The notes: a model not told the origin generated them from the sequence alone. Positions 1 to 10,064 are shown, counted from the stretch's first letter. The stretch is DNA of 64,000 nucleotides from Sphingomonas sp. JUb134 (GCF_004341505.2 NZ_SLYP02000001.1:2442501-2506500); one strand, 5' to 3'. Numbers and translations: made by a program.

Positions 1-604
1 TGTCGTTGAGGACGTTGGTGGAATCGCAGACCAGCGCGAACACGCCTTCGTCGCCGATCGCCTCGAGCTCGGCCGGGGTGGAAGCTGCGCCGACCAGCGT
101 GGTCTTGTCGAGCTTCCAGTCGCCGGTGTGGAACACGCGGCCGTGCGGCGTGTCGATCAGGAGCGCGTTCGCCTCGGGGATCGAATGGGCGAGCGGCACG
201 AAGCGGAAGCCGAACGGGCCCGCGCGGAAGCTGCCGGCGCGCTCGATCACCTTGAGCTCGACGGTGTCGGCGATGCCCTCTTCCTCGAGCTTGCCGCGGA
301 TCAGGCCGGCCGTGAACGGCGTGGCGTAGATCGGCACGTCGAGGTCGGCGGCGAGATAGGGCAGCCCGCCGATGTGATCCTCATGCCCGTGGGTGATGAC
401 GATGCCGACGAGGTCGTCCAGGCGATCCTCGATGAACTGGAGGTCGGGCAGCATCACGTCGATGCCGGGATAGGCCGGATCGGCGAAGGTGATGCCGCAA
501 TCGACCATCACCCACTTGCCCTGGGTTCCGTAGAGATTGACGTTCATGCCGATCTCGCCCGAACCGCCGAGCGCGACAAATAGAAGTTCGTTTCCGGGAG
601 TCAC
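1..604 (-). CDS. rnj: Ribonuclease J, N-terminal part (cut by window edge)
   Basis: This is the amino-terminal ~200 residues of a metallo-beta-lactamase/beta-CASP ribonuclease; the rest lies beyond base 1. RNase J family enzymes act as 5'-3' exo- and endoribonucleases in RNA processing and decay. The translation shows the early GSGEIGMN motif and the metal-binding HGHEDHIGG motif (HxHxDH), with a further metal-ligand region around HSIPEAN and HTGDWK. The likely start is GTG at 604-602, because the frame opens directly into the conserved N-terminus; a purine-rich AAGAAAGAA stretch lies just upstream. It is the last visible gene of the nuo-birA-coaX block, on the same strand, about 80 bases after coaX. 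Confidence 0.9.
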   Translation of the reverse strand, partial: MTPGNELLFVALGGSGEIGMNVNLYGTQGKWVMVDCGITFADPAYPGIDVMLPDLQFIEDRLDDLVGIVITHGHEDHIGGLPYLAADLDVPIYATPFTAGLIRGKLEEEGIADTVELKVIERAGSFRAGPFGFRFVPLAHSIPEANALLIDTPHGRVFHTGDWKLDKTTLVGAASTPAELEAIGDEGVFALVCDSTNVLND

Positions 605-683
605 TGGGTTCTTTCTTCAGGTAACTCGCCGCCATCCCGCGACGAGGGGCCCGGCCGTGCCGGTGCCACTTTGCAAAATCTCT

Positions 684-1472
684 TCAGGCGTTGGCGGCTA
701 TATGGGTTCTTGCCCACAGCATCGCCAGCCCTCGCAAGGTGAGGTCCGCCTCCACCACGTCGAACACCGCCGTGCGCTGCTCGAACAGGATGGCGAGGCC
801 GCCGGTCGCGATGACCTTCACCGGGCGGCCGATCTCCTGCTTCAGCCGGGCGACCAGCCCCTCGATCATCGCGACATAGCCCCAATAGATGCCGATGTGC
901 ATCTGGCTGACGGTGTTGCGGCCGATCACGGTGGAGTCCGCGGGTGCCTCGATCGCGATGCGGGGCAGCTTGGCGGCCGCGGTCACCAGCGCGTCGAGCG
1001 AGAGGTTGATGCCGGGGGCGATGATGCCGCCCTTGTAGGCACCGCGGAAGTCGACCACGTCGAAGGTGGTGGCGGTGCCGAAGTCGATCACAATCAGGTC
1101 GCCGGGATGCTCGGCATGGGCGGCGATGACGTTGAGCGCGCGGTCCGCGCCCAGGTTCTGCGGCTCGTCCACGTCGAGCGGGAAGCCCCAGGGGGCGGCG
1201 GCGCTGCCGGCGATCACCGGCTCCGTGCCGAAATATTTGCGGGCGAGCACCTGGAGGTTGTGGAGCGCGCGCGGGACGACGGTGCCGATCATCACCCCGT
1301 CCACGTCGGAGCGCTGGTGTCCTTCGAGGGCGAGCAGCTGGCTCAGCCACACGGCATACTCGTCGGCGGTCCGCCGGGGATCGGTCGCGATGCGCCAGCG
1401 CGCATGGATGGTCTCGCCTTCCATCAGCGCGAACACGATGTTGGTGTTGCCGGCGTCGATCGCGAGCAGCAT
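684..1472 (-). CDS. coaX: Type III pantothenate kinase
   Basis: Catalyses ATP-dependent phosphorylation of pantothenate, the first step of coenzyme A synthesis; type III enzymes belong to the ASKHA fold and are not feedback-inhibited by CoA (family knowledge). The 262-aa product has the usual length. The N-terminus [16 protein letters not shown] is the phosphate-1 motif, and [11 protein letters not shown] and the later ATGGLA segment match the remaining nucleotide-binding loops. I chose ATG 1472 because the nucleotide-binding strand must be at the N-terminus; a longer open frame upstream has no family similarity. It lies 40 bases after birA, a pairing of two cofactor genes often seen after nuo in sphingomonads. 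Confidence 0.93.
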   Translation of the reverse strand: MLLAIDAGNTNIVFALMEGETIHARWRIATDPRRTADEYAVWLSQLLALEGHQRSDVDGVMIGTVVPRALHNLQVLARKYFGTEPVIAGSAAAPWGFPLDVDEPQNLGADRALNVIAAHAEHPGDLIVIDFGTATTFDVVDFRGAYKGGIIAPGINLSLDALVTAAAKLPRIAIEAPADSTVIGRNTVSQMHIGIYWGYVAMIEGLVARLKQEIGRPVKVIATGGLAILFEQRTAVFDVVEADLTLRGLAMLWARTHIAANA

Positions 1473-1512
1473 GGCGGCTTCTACCCTTTGGTTCGTGGCG
1501 GGCGCGCGGGCG

Positions 1513-2226
1513 TCAGGCCAGCAGCACGTCGCCTGCGTGCATGACATGGCGCGTGCCATCGGCCAAGCGCAGCAGCAACGCCCCGTCGGAATCAAGCCCG
1601 TCGAACAGCCCGGTGACGCTGCCGCCGTCGGGCAGGCGCGCGGTGAGTGCGGTGCTGAGCGGGTGGGCGCGGTCGAGCCAGCGCTGGCGGATGGGGGCGA
1701 GCCCCTCCCCACGCCAGCGGCCGAGCCAGCGCGCGAAGCCTTCCGCCAGCGTCTCCAGGAAGGCGTCGGGGGCGACCTGGACGCCATGCGCGGCGAGGCT
1801 GGTGGTGGCGCGGTCGGCGAGGTCGGGATGGTGGGCGAGGTTGACGCCGATGCCGATCACGACCGTGTCCTCTGCCCGCTCCAGCAACATGCCGGAGAGC
1901 TTGGCGCCGTCGACCAGCAGGTCGTTGGGCCATTTGAGTGCGAGCCCCGCCGCTTGCGGAAGATAGACGCGCACCGCCTCGTCCAGCGCGACGGCTGCCA
2001 CGAAGGCGAGCGTGGATGCGGGCGGATCGGTGGGGCGCAGGCACACGGCGGTGCTGGCGTAGCAGTTGCCGGGGGGCGAGACCCAGGCGCGGCCGAGGCG
2101 GCCGCGGCCGGCGGTCTGGCGCTCGGCGCGCAGCCACAGACCTTCGGATGCGAGACCGGCCCCAGCCAACGCCAAAAGGTCGGCGTTGGTGGAGCCGGTC
2201 TCCGCAACGACGCGGATGGTCGTCAG
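1513..2226 (-). CDS. birA: Biotin--[acetyl-CoA-carboxylase] ligase, probable CTG start
   Basis: Attaches biotin to the biotin carboxyl carrier protein through biotinyl-AMP. The 237-aa product is catalytic domain only, with no N-terminal helix-turn-helix, so it should not act as the biotin repressor. Visible motifs are ETGSTNADL near the N-terminus, the biotinyl-AMP loop [26 protein letters not shown] and GIGVNLAHH. No ATG, GTG or TTG lies in frame between the required N-terminal motif and far inside nuoN. The best candidate is CTG at 2226-2224, which overlaps the nuoN stop as CTGA. That mimics the ATGA overlaps elsewhere in this operon and suggests reinitiation after nuoN. The start is inferred; the function is secure. 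Confidence 0.88.
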   Translation of the reverse strand: MTTIRVVAETGSTNADLLALAGAGLASEGLWLRAERQTAGRGRLGRAWVSPPGNCYASTAVCLRPTDPPASTLAFVAAVALDEAVRVYLPQAAGLALKWPNDLLVDGAKLSGMLLERAEDTVVIGIGVNLAHHPDLADRATTSLAAHGVQVAPDAFLETLAEGFARWLGRWRGEGLAPIRQRWLDRAHPLSTALTARLPDGGSVTGLFDGLDSDGALLLRLADGTRHVMHAGDVLLA

Positions 2227-3680
2227 AACAGCGACCGTGCCGCCGTCATGGTCCAGGCGCCGAGCGGGGCGAGCAGGAACCAGCCCACCGGCGAGATGAA
2301 CACGGCGGTCGCCGCGAGCAGGCCGCCCTCGAAGCGATCGGTGCGAACGGCAACGCCCTCTGCCGGTGCGTCGAAGTAGAGCGTCTTGACGATACGCAGG
2401 TAGTAATAGGCGCCCGGCACCGAGCCGATCACCGCGACCACCGCCAGCACGAACAGGTCGGCCTGAACTGCGGCGTTGAACACCTCCAGCTTGGCATTGA
2501 AGCCGAGCAGCGGCGGGATGCCTGCGAGCGAGAACATCATGATCGCGAGCGCAGCGGCGAGGCCCGGATGCGAGCGCGACAGGCCGGCGAAGCCCGCGAT
2601 CGTCTCGATCGGGCGACCCGCGACATCGCGCATCTGCAGCACCACCAGGAAGGAGCCGAGCGTCATGACGATGTAGATCGCCATGTAGAACAGCACCGAG
2701 GCGACGCCCTCCGGCGTGCCGGCAGCGAGGCCGACGAGCGCGAAGCCGACGTTGTTGATCGACGAATAGGCGAGCAGGCGCTTGATGTTGGTCTGGCCGA
2801 TCGCCGCGACCGCACCGAGCACGATCGACGCGAGCGACGCGAAGATCACGATCTGGCGCCAGTCGGCGGTCGCCGGGCCCATCGCCTCGACCGCGACACG
2901 CATGCCCAGGCCGATCGCCGCCACCTTGGGCGCCGAGGCGAAGAAGGCGGTGACCGGGGTCGGTGCGCCCTCGTACACGTCCGGCGTCCACATGTGGAAC
3001 GGCACGGCCGACATCTTGAACGCGATGCCCGCGAACACGAACACCAGGCCAAAGAGCAGGCCGAGCGAACGATCGCCGCCGAGGTCGCCGGCATAGGCCT
3101 GGGCGATGTCGACGAACAGGGTCGTGCCGCTGAAGCCGTACACCAGGCTGATGCCGTAGAGCAGGATGCCCGAGGCGAGCGCGCCGAGGACGAAGTACTT
3201 CAGGCCCGCTTCGGCCGAGCGCGTGTCGCGGCGCATGAAGCTGGCGAGGACGTAGGCGGCAAGGCTCTGCAGCTCGAGGCCGACGTAGAGCAGCAGCATG
3301 TCGCCCGCCGACACCATCATGCCCATGCCGGTGCACGAGAGCAGGATGAGGATCGGATATTCCGGCTTCAGGTTATCGCCGGCCGTCTGCGCGAAGAAGC
3401 GCGGGGCCACCATGATCGCGATCGCCGAGGCGGCGTAGATCAGCACCTTCGCGTACGCCGCGAAGGCGTCGGCACGGTACATGCCGCCGAATGCGGTCGC
3501 ACCCGACGAGGCCGGGCCGATGAGCGCGATGCCCGCGCCCACCAGGACGAAGACGGAGGCGATGCTGACCGCGCGGGTCGAGCGCTGCCCGCCCCAGGCG
3601 GCGACGAGCATCAGCACGATCGCGCCGGCCGCGAGCACGAGCTCCGGCAGGGTGGTCGCGAGTTGGGATGCGTAGCTCAT
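2223..3680 (-). CDS. nuoN: NADH-quinone oxidoreductase subunit N
   Basis: One of three antiporter-like proton-pumping subunits in the membrane arm of respiratory complex I. The 485-aa product is a polytopic membrane protein with about 14 hydrophobic segments. It carries the Proton_antipo_M signature region, including FKMSAVPFHMWTPDVYEGAP with the conserved Lys and His of the channel, and the SSINNVGF segment. The ATG overlaps the nuoM stop by one base (TGATG), and its own stop overlaps the putative CTG start of birA. It is the last nuo gene, in the usual alphaproteobacterial order. Confidence 0.97.
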   Translation of the reverse strand: MSYASQLATTLPELVLAAGAIVLMLVAAWGGQRSTRAVSIASVFVLVGAGIALIGPASSGATAFGGMYRADAFAAYAKVLIYAASAIAIMVAPRFFAQTAGDNLKPEYPILILLSCTGMGMMVSAGDMLLLYVGLELQSLAAYVLASFMRRDTRSAEAGLKYFVLGALASGILLYGISLVYGFSGTTLFVDIAQAYAGDLGGDRSLGLLFGLVFVFAGIAFKMSAVPFHMWTPDVYEGAPTPVTAFFASAPKVAAIGLGMRVAVEAMGPATADWRQIVIFASLASIVLGAVAAIGQTNIKRLLAYSSINNVGFALVGLAAGTPEGVASVLFYMAIYIVMTLGSFLVVLQMRDVAGRPIETIAGFAGLSRSHPGLAAALAIMMFSLAGIPPLLGFNAKLEVFNAAVQADLFVLAVVAVIGSVPGAYYYLRIVKTLYFDAPAEGVAVRTDRFEGGLLAATAVFISPVGWFLLAPLGAWTMTAARSLF

Positions 3681-5245
3681 CAGTGCGCCTCGGAGTGTGC
3701 AGGGGCGCCGTGCGCCGCTTCGCCGCCGTGCTCAGCCGCCGCGGCCGCAGCCGCTTCGGGGTTGCCGGGGGTGGGTCGGGAATCGCTGGCCGGGGTCGCA
3801 CGTTCGATGCGGGCCAGCAGCGTGGTGACGTCGTTGCGCATCGGCGCCATGAAGCTTTCCGGATAGACACCCATCCAGAGCGCCACGGCCGCGACCGGTG
3901 CCAGCAGCGCGATCTCGCGCACCGACAGGTCCGGCATCGCCCGCACGTCTTCCTTGTCGAGCGGGCCATAGGCGACCCGACGATAGAGGTAGAGCATGTA
4001 GGCAGCGCCCAGGATGATGCTGGTGGTGCAGATCAGCGCCGCCCAGGTCGACACCTGGTAGAGGCCGGCGAGGCTGAGGAACTCGGCGACGAAGCCGCTG
4101 GTCCCCGGCAGGCCGATCGACGCCATGGTGAAGAACAGGAAGAACACGGCGTAGCGCGGCATGTTCTCCGCCAGACCGCCGTAGCGGGCGATCTCACGGG
4201 TGTGCAGGCGGTCGTAGATGACGCCCACGCACAGGAACAGCGCGCCCGACACCAGGCCGTGGCTGAGCATCATGATCATCGCGCCTTCGATGCCCTGCCG
4301 GTTGAAGGCGAAAAGGCCGATGGTCACGATCGCCATGTGCGCGACCGATGAATAGGCGATCAGCTTCTTCATGTCCGACTGCACCAGCGCGACGAGCGAG
4401 GTGTAGACCACCGCCACGGCCGAGAGCAGGAAGATGAGCCAGGCGAGATCGCCCGAGGCATCCGGGAACATCGGCAGCGAGAAGCGCAGGAAGCCGTAGC
4501 CGCCGAGCTTCAGCAGCACGCCCGCCAGGATGACCGAGCCCGCGGTCGGCGCCTGCACGTGCGCGTCGGGAAGCCAGGTGTGGACCGGCCACATCGGCAT
4601 CTTGACCGCGAACGATGCGAAGAACGCCAGCCACAGCCAGGTCTGCACCTGCGGCGGGAAGTCGTACGCCATCAGCGTCGGGATGTCGGTCGTGCCGGCA
4701 GTCGAGCGGATGTAGATCATCGCGATCAGCATCAGCACCGAGCCGAGCAGCGTGTAGAGGAAGAACTTGTACGACGCGTAGATGCGGTTCGCGCCGCCCC
4801 AGATGCCGATGATCAGGTACATCGGGATCAGGCCACCTTCGAAGAAGATGTAGAACAGCAGCAGGTCCTGCGCCGCGAAGGTGCCGATCATCAGCACTTC
4901 GGTAAGGCAGAAGGCGGCCATGTATTCCGGCACGCGATCCGTGACCGACTTCCAGCTGGCGCCGATGCAGATCGGCATCAGGAAGACGCTGAGCATGATC
5001 AGCAGCAGCGAGATGCCGTCGATGCCGAGCGCCCAGTTGAAGCCGCCGACGTTGATCGGGCCTTCGACGAACTGCCACTGAGCACCGCCGACGTCGAATG
5101 ACGCCCACAGCAGGATGCCCAGCGCGAAATCGATCAGCGTGGCGAGGAGCGCGACCCAGCGCGCCGCCTCCGCCTTGACGAACAGGCAGGCGATAGCCGC
5201 GATCGCGGGGACCGCCAGCATCACCGACAGGATCGGGAACTCCAT
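3680..5245 (-). CDS. nuoM: NADH-quinone oxidoreductase subunit M
   Basis: Antiporter-like proton-pumping subunit of the complex I membrane arm, central between L and N. The product is about 521 aa with many hydrophobic segments and the conserved KMPMWPVHTWLPDAHVQAPT and SDMKKLIAYSSVAHM regions, which hold the functional Lys and His residues. Two adjacent starts are possible: GTG at 5248 or ATG at 5245. I prefer ATG because it overlaps the stop of a preceding 24-codon ORF as TGATG, the coupling pattern used elsewhere in the operon. The C-terminus has a low-complexity Ala/His/Glu tail (AAAAAAEHGGEAAHGAPAHS). The stop overlaps the nuoN ATG. Confidence 0.97.
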   Translation of the reverse strand: MEFPILSVMLAVPAIAAIACLFVKAEAARWVALLATLIDFALGILLWASFDVGGAQWQFVEGPINVGGFNWALGIDGISLLLIMLSVFLMPICIGASWKSVTDRVPEYMAAFCLTEVLMIGTFAAQDLLLFYIFFEGGLIPMYLIIGIWGGANRIYASYKFFLYTLLGSVLMLIAMIYIRSTAGTTDIPTLMAYDFPPQVQTWLWLAFFASFAVKMPMWPVHTWLPDAHVQAPTAGSVILAGVLLKLGGYGFLRFSLPMFPDASGDLAWLIFLLSAVAVVYTSLVALVQSDMKKLIAYSSVAHMAIVTIGLFAFNRQGIEGAMIMMLSHGLVSGALFLCVGVIYDRLHTREIARYGGLAENMPRYAVFFLFFTMASIGLPGTSGFVAEFLSLAGLYQVSTWAALICTTSIILGAAYMLYLYRRVAYGPLDKEDVRAMPDLSVREIALLAPVAAVALWMGVYPESFMAPMRNDVTTLLARIERATPASDSRPTPGNPEAAAAAAAEHGGEAAHGAPAHSEAH

Positions 5246-5319
5246 CACTTCGCGAACCCCCGAACCAGGATCGTTACATAGCCGGCCATTGCCGGACCCC
5301 CCATTGCTTGTTCGGCCAT
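5245..5319 (-). CDS. Possible 24-aa ORF filling the nuoL-nuoM gap
   Basis: The 112-base gap between nuoL and nuoM ATG contains a 24-codon ORF, MAEQAMGGPAMAGYVTILVR followed by GFAK. It starts at ATG 5319 and ends in a TGA that overlaps the nuoM ATG as TGATG. The ORF has one short hydrophobic stretch (AGYVTILV). No family is recognisable. Its support is only the overlap geometry, which matches genuine junctions in this operon; it could equally be a short coupling leader or chance. Confidence 0.3.
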   Translation of the reverse strand: MAEQAMGGPAMAGYVTILVRGFAK

Positions 5320-5357
5320 CCCGGTGCCGCGCACGGCCGGTGCGCTCGCGCCGCCGA

Positions 5358-7478
5358 TCACGACGCGATCGCCCAGGTGACCGCCGCCGTCAGGCCGATC
5401 AGCATGACGAAGGCATAGGTGTAGAGATAGCCGGTCTGCATCTTGACCGCGACGCGGCTGCCCAGTGCCACCACCGCGGCCGAGCCGTTGGGCCCGAACC
5501 GGTCGATGGTGCCCTCGTCGCCGCGCTTCCAGAAGAAGCGGCCGAGCGCGAACGCCGGGCGGACGAAGATCAGGTTGTACAGCTCGTCGAAGTACCACTT
5601 GCGCAGCAGGAACTGGTGCAGCGGACGCAGGGCGGTTGCCGTGCGGCGCGACGTTCCGGGCTTGAGCACATAGGTGACCAGCGCCGCCACGAAGCCGAGG
5701 ATCATGACGATCGTCGCCGCGAGCTTCACCAGCATCGGCACCTCGTGCATCGCGTGCATCAGGTGTTCGTTGAAGAACAGGCTGCCGCCCCAGAAGTGCG
5801 CGCCCTCCTCTGCCCCGATGAACCACGGGTTGAACACGAAGCCTGCGGCCACCGCGCCCACCGTCAGCACGATCAGCGGCACCAGCATCGGCAGCGGGCT
5901 TTCGTGCGGGTGATAGCCGCCCGTGCCGGCCGGGATCTGGTCCGCATGCGCCGCGTGGGTCGAATGCGCACGGCCTGCGTCCTCGGCATCCGCGTGCACT
6001 TCCTGGCCGTGCGAGTCCGCAGCGGCATGGGCATGGGCGTGGTCGTCGTGACCGTGCGCGTCATGGCCATGGCCGTCGGCGTCGTGGAGCGCATGCTGGA
6101 TGTGCTCCGACGCGGCCCAGCGCGGCGTGCCGAAGAAGGTCAGGAAGATCAGGCGCCACGAATAGAAGCTGGTCAGCAGCGCGGCGAAGGTGCCGACATA
6201 GAACGCCAGCGTACCGGTGCCGCCGGCCGCGAACGCCGCCTCGAGGATCGCGTCCTTCGAGTGGTAGCCCGCAAAGCCGCCCACGCCGTAGATGCCGACG
6301 CCGGTGATCGCGAGCGTGCCCGCCATCATCGCCCAGAAGGTGAGCGGGATCGACTTTCGCAGGCCACCGTAGAAGCGCATGTCCTGTTCGTGGTGCATCG
6401 CGTGGATCACCGAGCCCGCACCCAGGAACAGCAGCGCCTTGAAGAAGGCGTGGGTGAACAGGTGGAACATCGCCGCGCCATAGGCGCCGACGCCGGCCGC
6501 GAAGAACATGTAGCCGAGCTGCGAGCAGGTCGAATAGGCGATCACGCGCTTGATGTCGGTCTGCACCAGGCCGATCGTCGCGGCGAACAGGCAGGTCGCG
6601 GCGCCGACGACGGTGACGACGGTGAGCGCCGTCGGGCTCACCTCGAACATCGGCGACAGGCGGCACACCATGAAGACGCCCGCGGTAACCATGGTCGCCG
6701 CGTGGATCAGCGCCGACACCGGGGTCGGGCCTTCCATCGCGTCCGGCAGCCAGGTGTGGAGGCCGAGCTGCGCCGACTTGCCCATCGCGCCGACGAACAG
6801 CAGCAGGCAGAGCACGGTCATCGTATCGAAGCGCGCGCCCAGGAAGCCGATCGTCGAGCCGGCCATGCCCGGTGCCGCCGCCAGGATCTCCGGGATCGAG
6901 ACGGTGCCGAACACCAGGAAGGTGCCGAAGATGCCGAGCATGAAGCCGAGATCGCCGACGCGGTTGACCACGAACGCCTTGATCGCGGCGGCATTGGCGC
7001 TGGGCTTATAGTACCAGAAGCCGATCAGCAGGTAGGACGCGAGACCCACGCCTTCCCAGCCGAAGAACATCTGCACCAGGTTGTTCGCCGTCACGAGCAT
7101 CAGCATCGCGAAGGTGAACAGCGACAGATAGGCGAAGAAGCGCGGCTGCGACGGGTCCTCGCTCATATAGCCCCAGCTATAGAGGTGGACGAGCGCGGAC
7201 ACGCTGGTGATCACCACCAGCATCACGGCCGTCATCGCATCGACGCGCAGCGCCCAGGCGATGTCCATGTCCCCGGACACGATCCAGGTGAACAGCGGCT
7301 CGACATGCGCCACCTGCGTGCCGGTCATGAAGCCGATGAAGATCGGCCAGGACATGGCGCACGAGGCGAACAGCGCGCCCGTCGTCACGATCTTGGGAAA
7401 TGCGGTGCCGAACGCACGGTTGCTCAGGCCCGCGATCGCGGCGGCCAGGAGCGGCAGGAGAACGATAAGCTGGATCAC
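5358..7478 (-). CDS. nuoL: NADH-quinone oxidoreductase subunit L with His-rich insert
   Basis: Distal antiporter-like subunit of complex I; its long amphipathic lateral helix and last membrane segments clamp the pumping modules (family knowledge). The 706-aa product is longer than typical because of an insert at about residues 455-528, extremely rich in His and Asp ([18 protein letters not shown]). The conserved core is present: [36 protein letters not shown] and the [15 protein letters not shown] region. The start is GTG 7478, seven bases after the nuoK stop. His-rich segments near this position occur in several alphaproteobacterial NuoL proteins; whether they bind metal is unknown. Confidence 0.97.
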   Translation of the reverse strand: MIQLIVLLPLLAAAIAGLSNRAFGTAFPKIVTTGALFASCAMSWPIFIGFMTGTQVAHVEPLFTWIVSGDMDIAWALRVDAMTAVMLVVITSVSALVHLYSWGYMSEDPSQPRFFAYLSLFTFAMLMLVTANNLVQMFFGWEGVGLASYLLIGFWYYKPSANAAAIKAFVVNRVGDLGFMLGIFGTFLVFGTVSIPEILAAAPGMAGSTIGFLGARFDTMTVLCLLLFVGAMGKSAQLGLHTWLPDAMEGPTPVSALIHAATMVTAGVFMVCRLSPMFEVSPTALTVVTVVGAATCLFAATIGLVQTDIKRVIAYSTCSQLGYMFFAAGVGAYGAAMFHLFTHAFFKALLFLGAGSVIHAMHHEQDMRFYGGLRKSIPLTFWAMMAGTLAITGVGIYGVGGFAGYHSKDAILEAAFAAGGTGTLAFYVGTFAALLTSFYSWRLIFLTFFGTPRWAASEHIQHALHDADGHGHDAHGHDDHAHAHAAADSHGQEVHADAEDAGRAHSTHAAHADQIPAGTGGYHPHESPLPMLVPLIVLTVGAVAAGFVFNPWFIGAEEGAHFWGGSLFFNEHLMHAMHEVPMLVKLAATIVMILGFVAALVTYVLKPGTSRRTATALRPLHQFLLRKWYFDELYNLIFVRPAFALGRFFWKRGDEGTIDRFGPNGSAAVVALGSRVAVKMQTGYLYTYAFVMLIGLTAAVTWAIAS

Positions 7479-7485
7479 CGAATGA

Positions 7486-7791
7486 TCACCCCTTCATCCG
7501 GTTGACGTCGTCGACCGAGATCGAGCCGCGGCCACGGAAATAGATCACCAGGATCGCCAGGCCGATGGCGGCTTCGCCGGCGGCCACGGTGAGCACGAAC
7601 ATCGCGAACACCTGCCCCACCAGGTCGCCCAGGTAGGAGGAGAAGGCCACGAAGTTGATGTTCACGCTGAGCAGGATCAGCTCGATCGCCATCAGCAGCA
7701 CAATCAGGTTCTTCCGGTTGAGGAAGATGCCGAGCACGCCGAGCGTGAACAGGATCGCCCCCACGACCAGATAATGGATCAGACCGATCAC
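7486..7791 (-). CDS. nuoK: NADH-quinone oxidoreductase subunit K
   Basis: Small Mrp-like membrane subunit of complex I that continues the hydrophilic axis of the proton path. The 101-aa product has the family length, with three hydrophobic segments, the [20 protein letters not shown] motif with its essential membrane Glu, and [13 protein letters not shown] with the second Glu. The start is GTG 7791, overlapping the nuoJ stop as GTGA; the open frame continues upstream only in a non-homologous shadow of nuoJ. Confidence 0.96.
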   Translation of the reverse strand: MIGLIHYLVVGAILFTLGVLGIFLNRKNLIVLLMAIELILLSVNINFVAFSSYLGDLVGQVFAMFVLTVAAGEAAIGLAILVIYFRGRGSISVDDVNRMKG

Positions 7792-8399
7792 AGCTCCACT
7801 CCCTGCCCGACGGGCTGATTGACGTTGCGGGTCGCGTCCTTGGAACGACGGTTGACCTGGCGGCTGACGTTCTGGCGATGGCTGTCGGTGCGGTTGCGGT
7901 GCGTGAGCACGATCGCGCCGATCATGGCGACCAGCAGCACCAGCCCTGCGCCTTCGAAGACGTAGAGGTAGCGCGTGTAGAGCAGGTGACCGATCGCCTC
8001 GATGTTCGGGAGCGCGCCGTCGATCGGCGCGATGCGCCGGCCGAGCTCGATCCGGCCCGCCGACCAGGCGCCGACCGCGATCAGGATCTCGGCCACCAGC
8101 GCCACCGCGAGCACCAGGCCCAGCGGCAGGTAGCGGACGAAGCCCGCGCGCAGCTCCGCGAAGTCGATGTCGAGCATCATGACCACGAACAGGAACAGCA
8201 CGGCGACCGCGCCCACATAGACGATGACGAGCAGCATCGCGATGAACTCGGCACCGACGAGCACCATCAGGCCGGCCGCGTTGAAGAACGCGAGGATCAG
8301 CCAGAGGACGGCGTGGACCGGGTTGCGCGACGTGATCGTCAGCGCCGCCGACACGATCACCACCGCGGCGAAGAGATAAAAGGCGAGTGTATGGATCAC
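7788..8399 (-). CDS. nuoJ: NADH-quinone oxidoreductase subunit J
   Basis: Membrane subunit of complex I whose third helix takes part in the conformational coupling of quinone reduction to pumping. The 203-aa product has about five hydrophobic segments and the conserved [20 protein letters not shown] and [20 protein letters not shown] stretches. The start is GTG 8399, which overlaps the TGA of the preceding 43-codon ORF as GTGA. The stop overlaps the nuoK GTG. The last ~30 residues are polar and variable. Confidence 0.96.
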   Translation of the reverse strand: MIHTLAFYLFAAVVIVSAALTITSRNPVHAVLWLILAFFNAAGLMVLVGAEFIAMLLVIVYVGAVAVLFLFVVMMLDIDFAELRAGFVRYLPLGLVLAVALVAEILIAVGAWSAGRIELGRRIAPIDGALPNIEAIGHLLYTRYLYVFEGAGLVLLVAMIGAIVLTHRNRTDSHRQNVSRQVNRRSKDATRNVNQPVGQGVEL

Positions 8400-8527
8400 G
8401 GACGCGTTGGGCCCCCTGCCCTCCGTTCGCCCCGCGCGCTGCGCGAGGCCGGTTCACTTCTTGAGGAAGCAGCGCAGGGCCTCGACTGGCTCGGCCCGAA
8501 CGGCATGAATTTCGAAGTCGCGCGCAT
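8396..8527 (-). CDS. Possible 43-aa ORF filling the nuoI-nuoJ gap
   Basis: The 127-base interval between nuoI and nuoJ is spanned exactly by a 43-codon ORF. Its ATG (8527) overlaps the nuoI stop as TAATG, and its TGA overlaps the nuoJ GTG as GTGA. The product begins [17 protein letters not shown] and is rich in Ser, Arg, Pro and Gly with no recognisable fold, so it may be untranslated spacer. The double overlap is the only argument for translation. Confidence 0.25.
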   Translation of the reverse strand: MRATSKFMPFGPSQSRPCAASSRSEPASRSARGERRAGGPTRP

Positions 8528-9012
8528 TACCGGTACGGCGCGTCGCTCGCAAGGTTCGCGGCGATGGCGCGTTCCCAGCGGTCCCCGTTCGCGAGCAGCT
8601 TGTCCTTGTGGTAGATCAGCTCCTCGCGCGTCTCGGTCGCGAACTCGAAGTTGGGCCCCTCGACGACGGCGTCCACCGGGCATGCCTCCTGGCAGAGACC
8701 GCAGTAGATGCACTTGGTCATGTCGATGTCGTAGCGCGTGGTGCGGCGGCTGCCGTCCTCGCGCGGTTCGGCCTCGATCGTGATCGCCAGCGCCGGGCAC
8801 ACCGCCTCGCACAGCTTGCACGCGATGCAGCGCTCTTCGCCATTGGGATAGCGACGCAGCGCATGCTCACCGCGGAAGCGGGGCGAGAGCGGGTTCTTCT
8901 CGTACGGATAGTTGATCGTCGCCTTGGGCTTGAAGAAATAGCGCAAGGTCAGTGCGTGGGCCTTGATGAACTCCCACAGCGTGAACGATCGGATTACCTG
9001 TGCGACGCTCAT
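8527..9012 (-). CDS. nuoI: NADH-quinone oxidoreductase subunit I (2x[4Fe-4S])
   Basis: Peripheral-arm ferredoxin-like subunit carrying clusters N6a and N6b, which pass electrons from NuoG to NuoB. The 161-aa product has two CxxCxxCxxxCP motifs, [12 protein letters not shown] and [12 protein letters not shown], about 40 residues apart. The start ATG 9012 overlaps the nuoH stop as ATGA. The N-terminal amphipathic helix (ALTLRYFF) is the family's membrane-anchoring segment. Confidence 0.97.
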   Translation of the reverse strand: MSVAQVIRSFTLWEFIKAHALTLRYFFKPKATINYPYEKNPLSPRFRGEHALRRYPNGEERCIACKLCEAVCPALAITIEAEPREDGSRRTTRYDIDMTKCIYCGLCQEACPVDAVVEGPNFEFATETREELIYHKDKLLANGDRWERAIAANLASDAPYR

Positions 9013-10064
9013 GCGGGCACTCCAACGCGGTCGAGCATGAGATACCCCGACACCATGAACACGAACAACAGCGACAGCGGCAGGAAGATCTTCCAGCCAA
9101 GCCGCATCAGCTGGTCGTAACGGTACCGCGGCACCGTCGCGCGAACCCAGCTGAACACGAAGAAGAAGAACAGGATCTTGGCGAACAGCCAGATGATGCC
9201 CGGCACCATGTAGAGCGGCGCCCAATCGACCGGCGGCAGCCAGCCACCCCAGAACAGCGTCGCGTTGAGCGCGCACATCAGGAGGACGTTGGCATACTCA
9301 CCCAGCCAGAACAGCGCGAACGCCATCGAGCTGTATTCCGTCTGGTAGCCGGCGACGAGCTCGGACTCCGCCTCGGTCAAGTCGAACGGTGCGCGCTGGG
9401 TCTCGGCCATGGACGAGATCAGGAACACGACGGCCATCGGGAACAGCAGCGGGTTGAAGCCGAAGCCGTTGATGAAGCCGAAGATGTGGCCCTTCTGCTC
9501 CGTCACGATGGTCGAGAGGTTGAACGACCCGGCCCAGAGCACGACCGCGATCAGCACGAAGCCGATCGCGACTTCGTACGACACCATCTGCGCGGCGCCG
9601 CGAAGCGCCGAGTAGAAGGGGTACTTCGAGTTGGACGCCCAGCCCGCGATGATGATGCCGTAGACGCCAAGCGACGAGGCCGCGAGCACGTAGAGCAGGC
9701 CGACGTTGATGTTCGAGAGGACCACGCCCTCCTGGAACGGCACCACCGCCCACACGATCAGCGCCACCGTGAAGGTGATGATCGGCGCGAGCAGGAACAG
9801 GCCCTTGTTCGCGCTGGTCGGGATGATGGTTTCCTGGAGGAACACCTTCAGGCCGTCGGCGAAGCTCTGCAGCAGGCCGAACGGGCCGACGACATTGGGG
9901 CCGCGACGCAGCGCCATCGCCGCCCAGATCTTGCGATCGGCGTAGATGATCATGGCGACGGCCAGCATCAGCGGCAGCGCGATCAGCAGGATCGAGACGA
10001 CCGTGCCGACGAACCACGCCCAATCGTAGGGAAGCCCTACGGTATTCTGAAAGAACGAAGTCAC
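9009..10064 (-). CDS. nuoH: NADH-quinone oxidoreductase subunit H
   Basis: Membrane subunit that forms the quinone-binding chamber with NuoB and NuoD and links the peripheral arm to the membrane arm. The 351-aa product has eight or more hydrophobic segments, with the conserved loop motifs [20 protein letters not shown] and [20 protein letters not shown]; the Glu/Arg-rich loops lie at the quinone entrance. The ATG at 10064 overlaps the nuoG stop as ATGA. Confidence 0.97.
   Translation of the reverse strand: MTSFFQNTVGLPYDWAWFVGTVVSILLIALPLMLAVAMIIYADRKIWAAMALRRGPNVVGPFGLLQSFADGLKVFLQETIIPTSANKGLFLLAPIITFTVALIVWAVVPFQEGVVLSNINVGLLYVLAASSLGVYGIIIAGWASNSKYPFYSALRGAAQMVSYEVAIGFVLIAVVLWAGSFNLSTIVTEQKGHIFGFINGFGFNPLLFPMAVVFLISSMAETQRAPFDLTEAESELVAGYQTEYSSMAFALFWLGEYANVLLMCALNATLFWGGWLPPVDWAPLYMVPGIIWLFAKILFFFFVFSWVRATVPRYRYDQLMRLGWKIFLPLSLLFVFMVSGYLMLDRVGVPA

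Noticed and set aside
1066-4351. Very long plus-strand open frames antisense to nuo and other genes
   Set aside because: High-GC codon bias opens antisense frames; their translations are Arg/His/Asp-rich without family motifs, while the minus strand has clear homologues.
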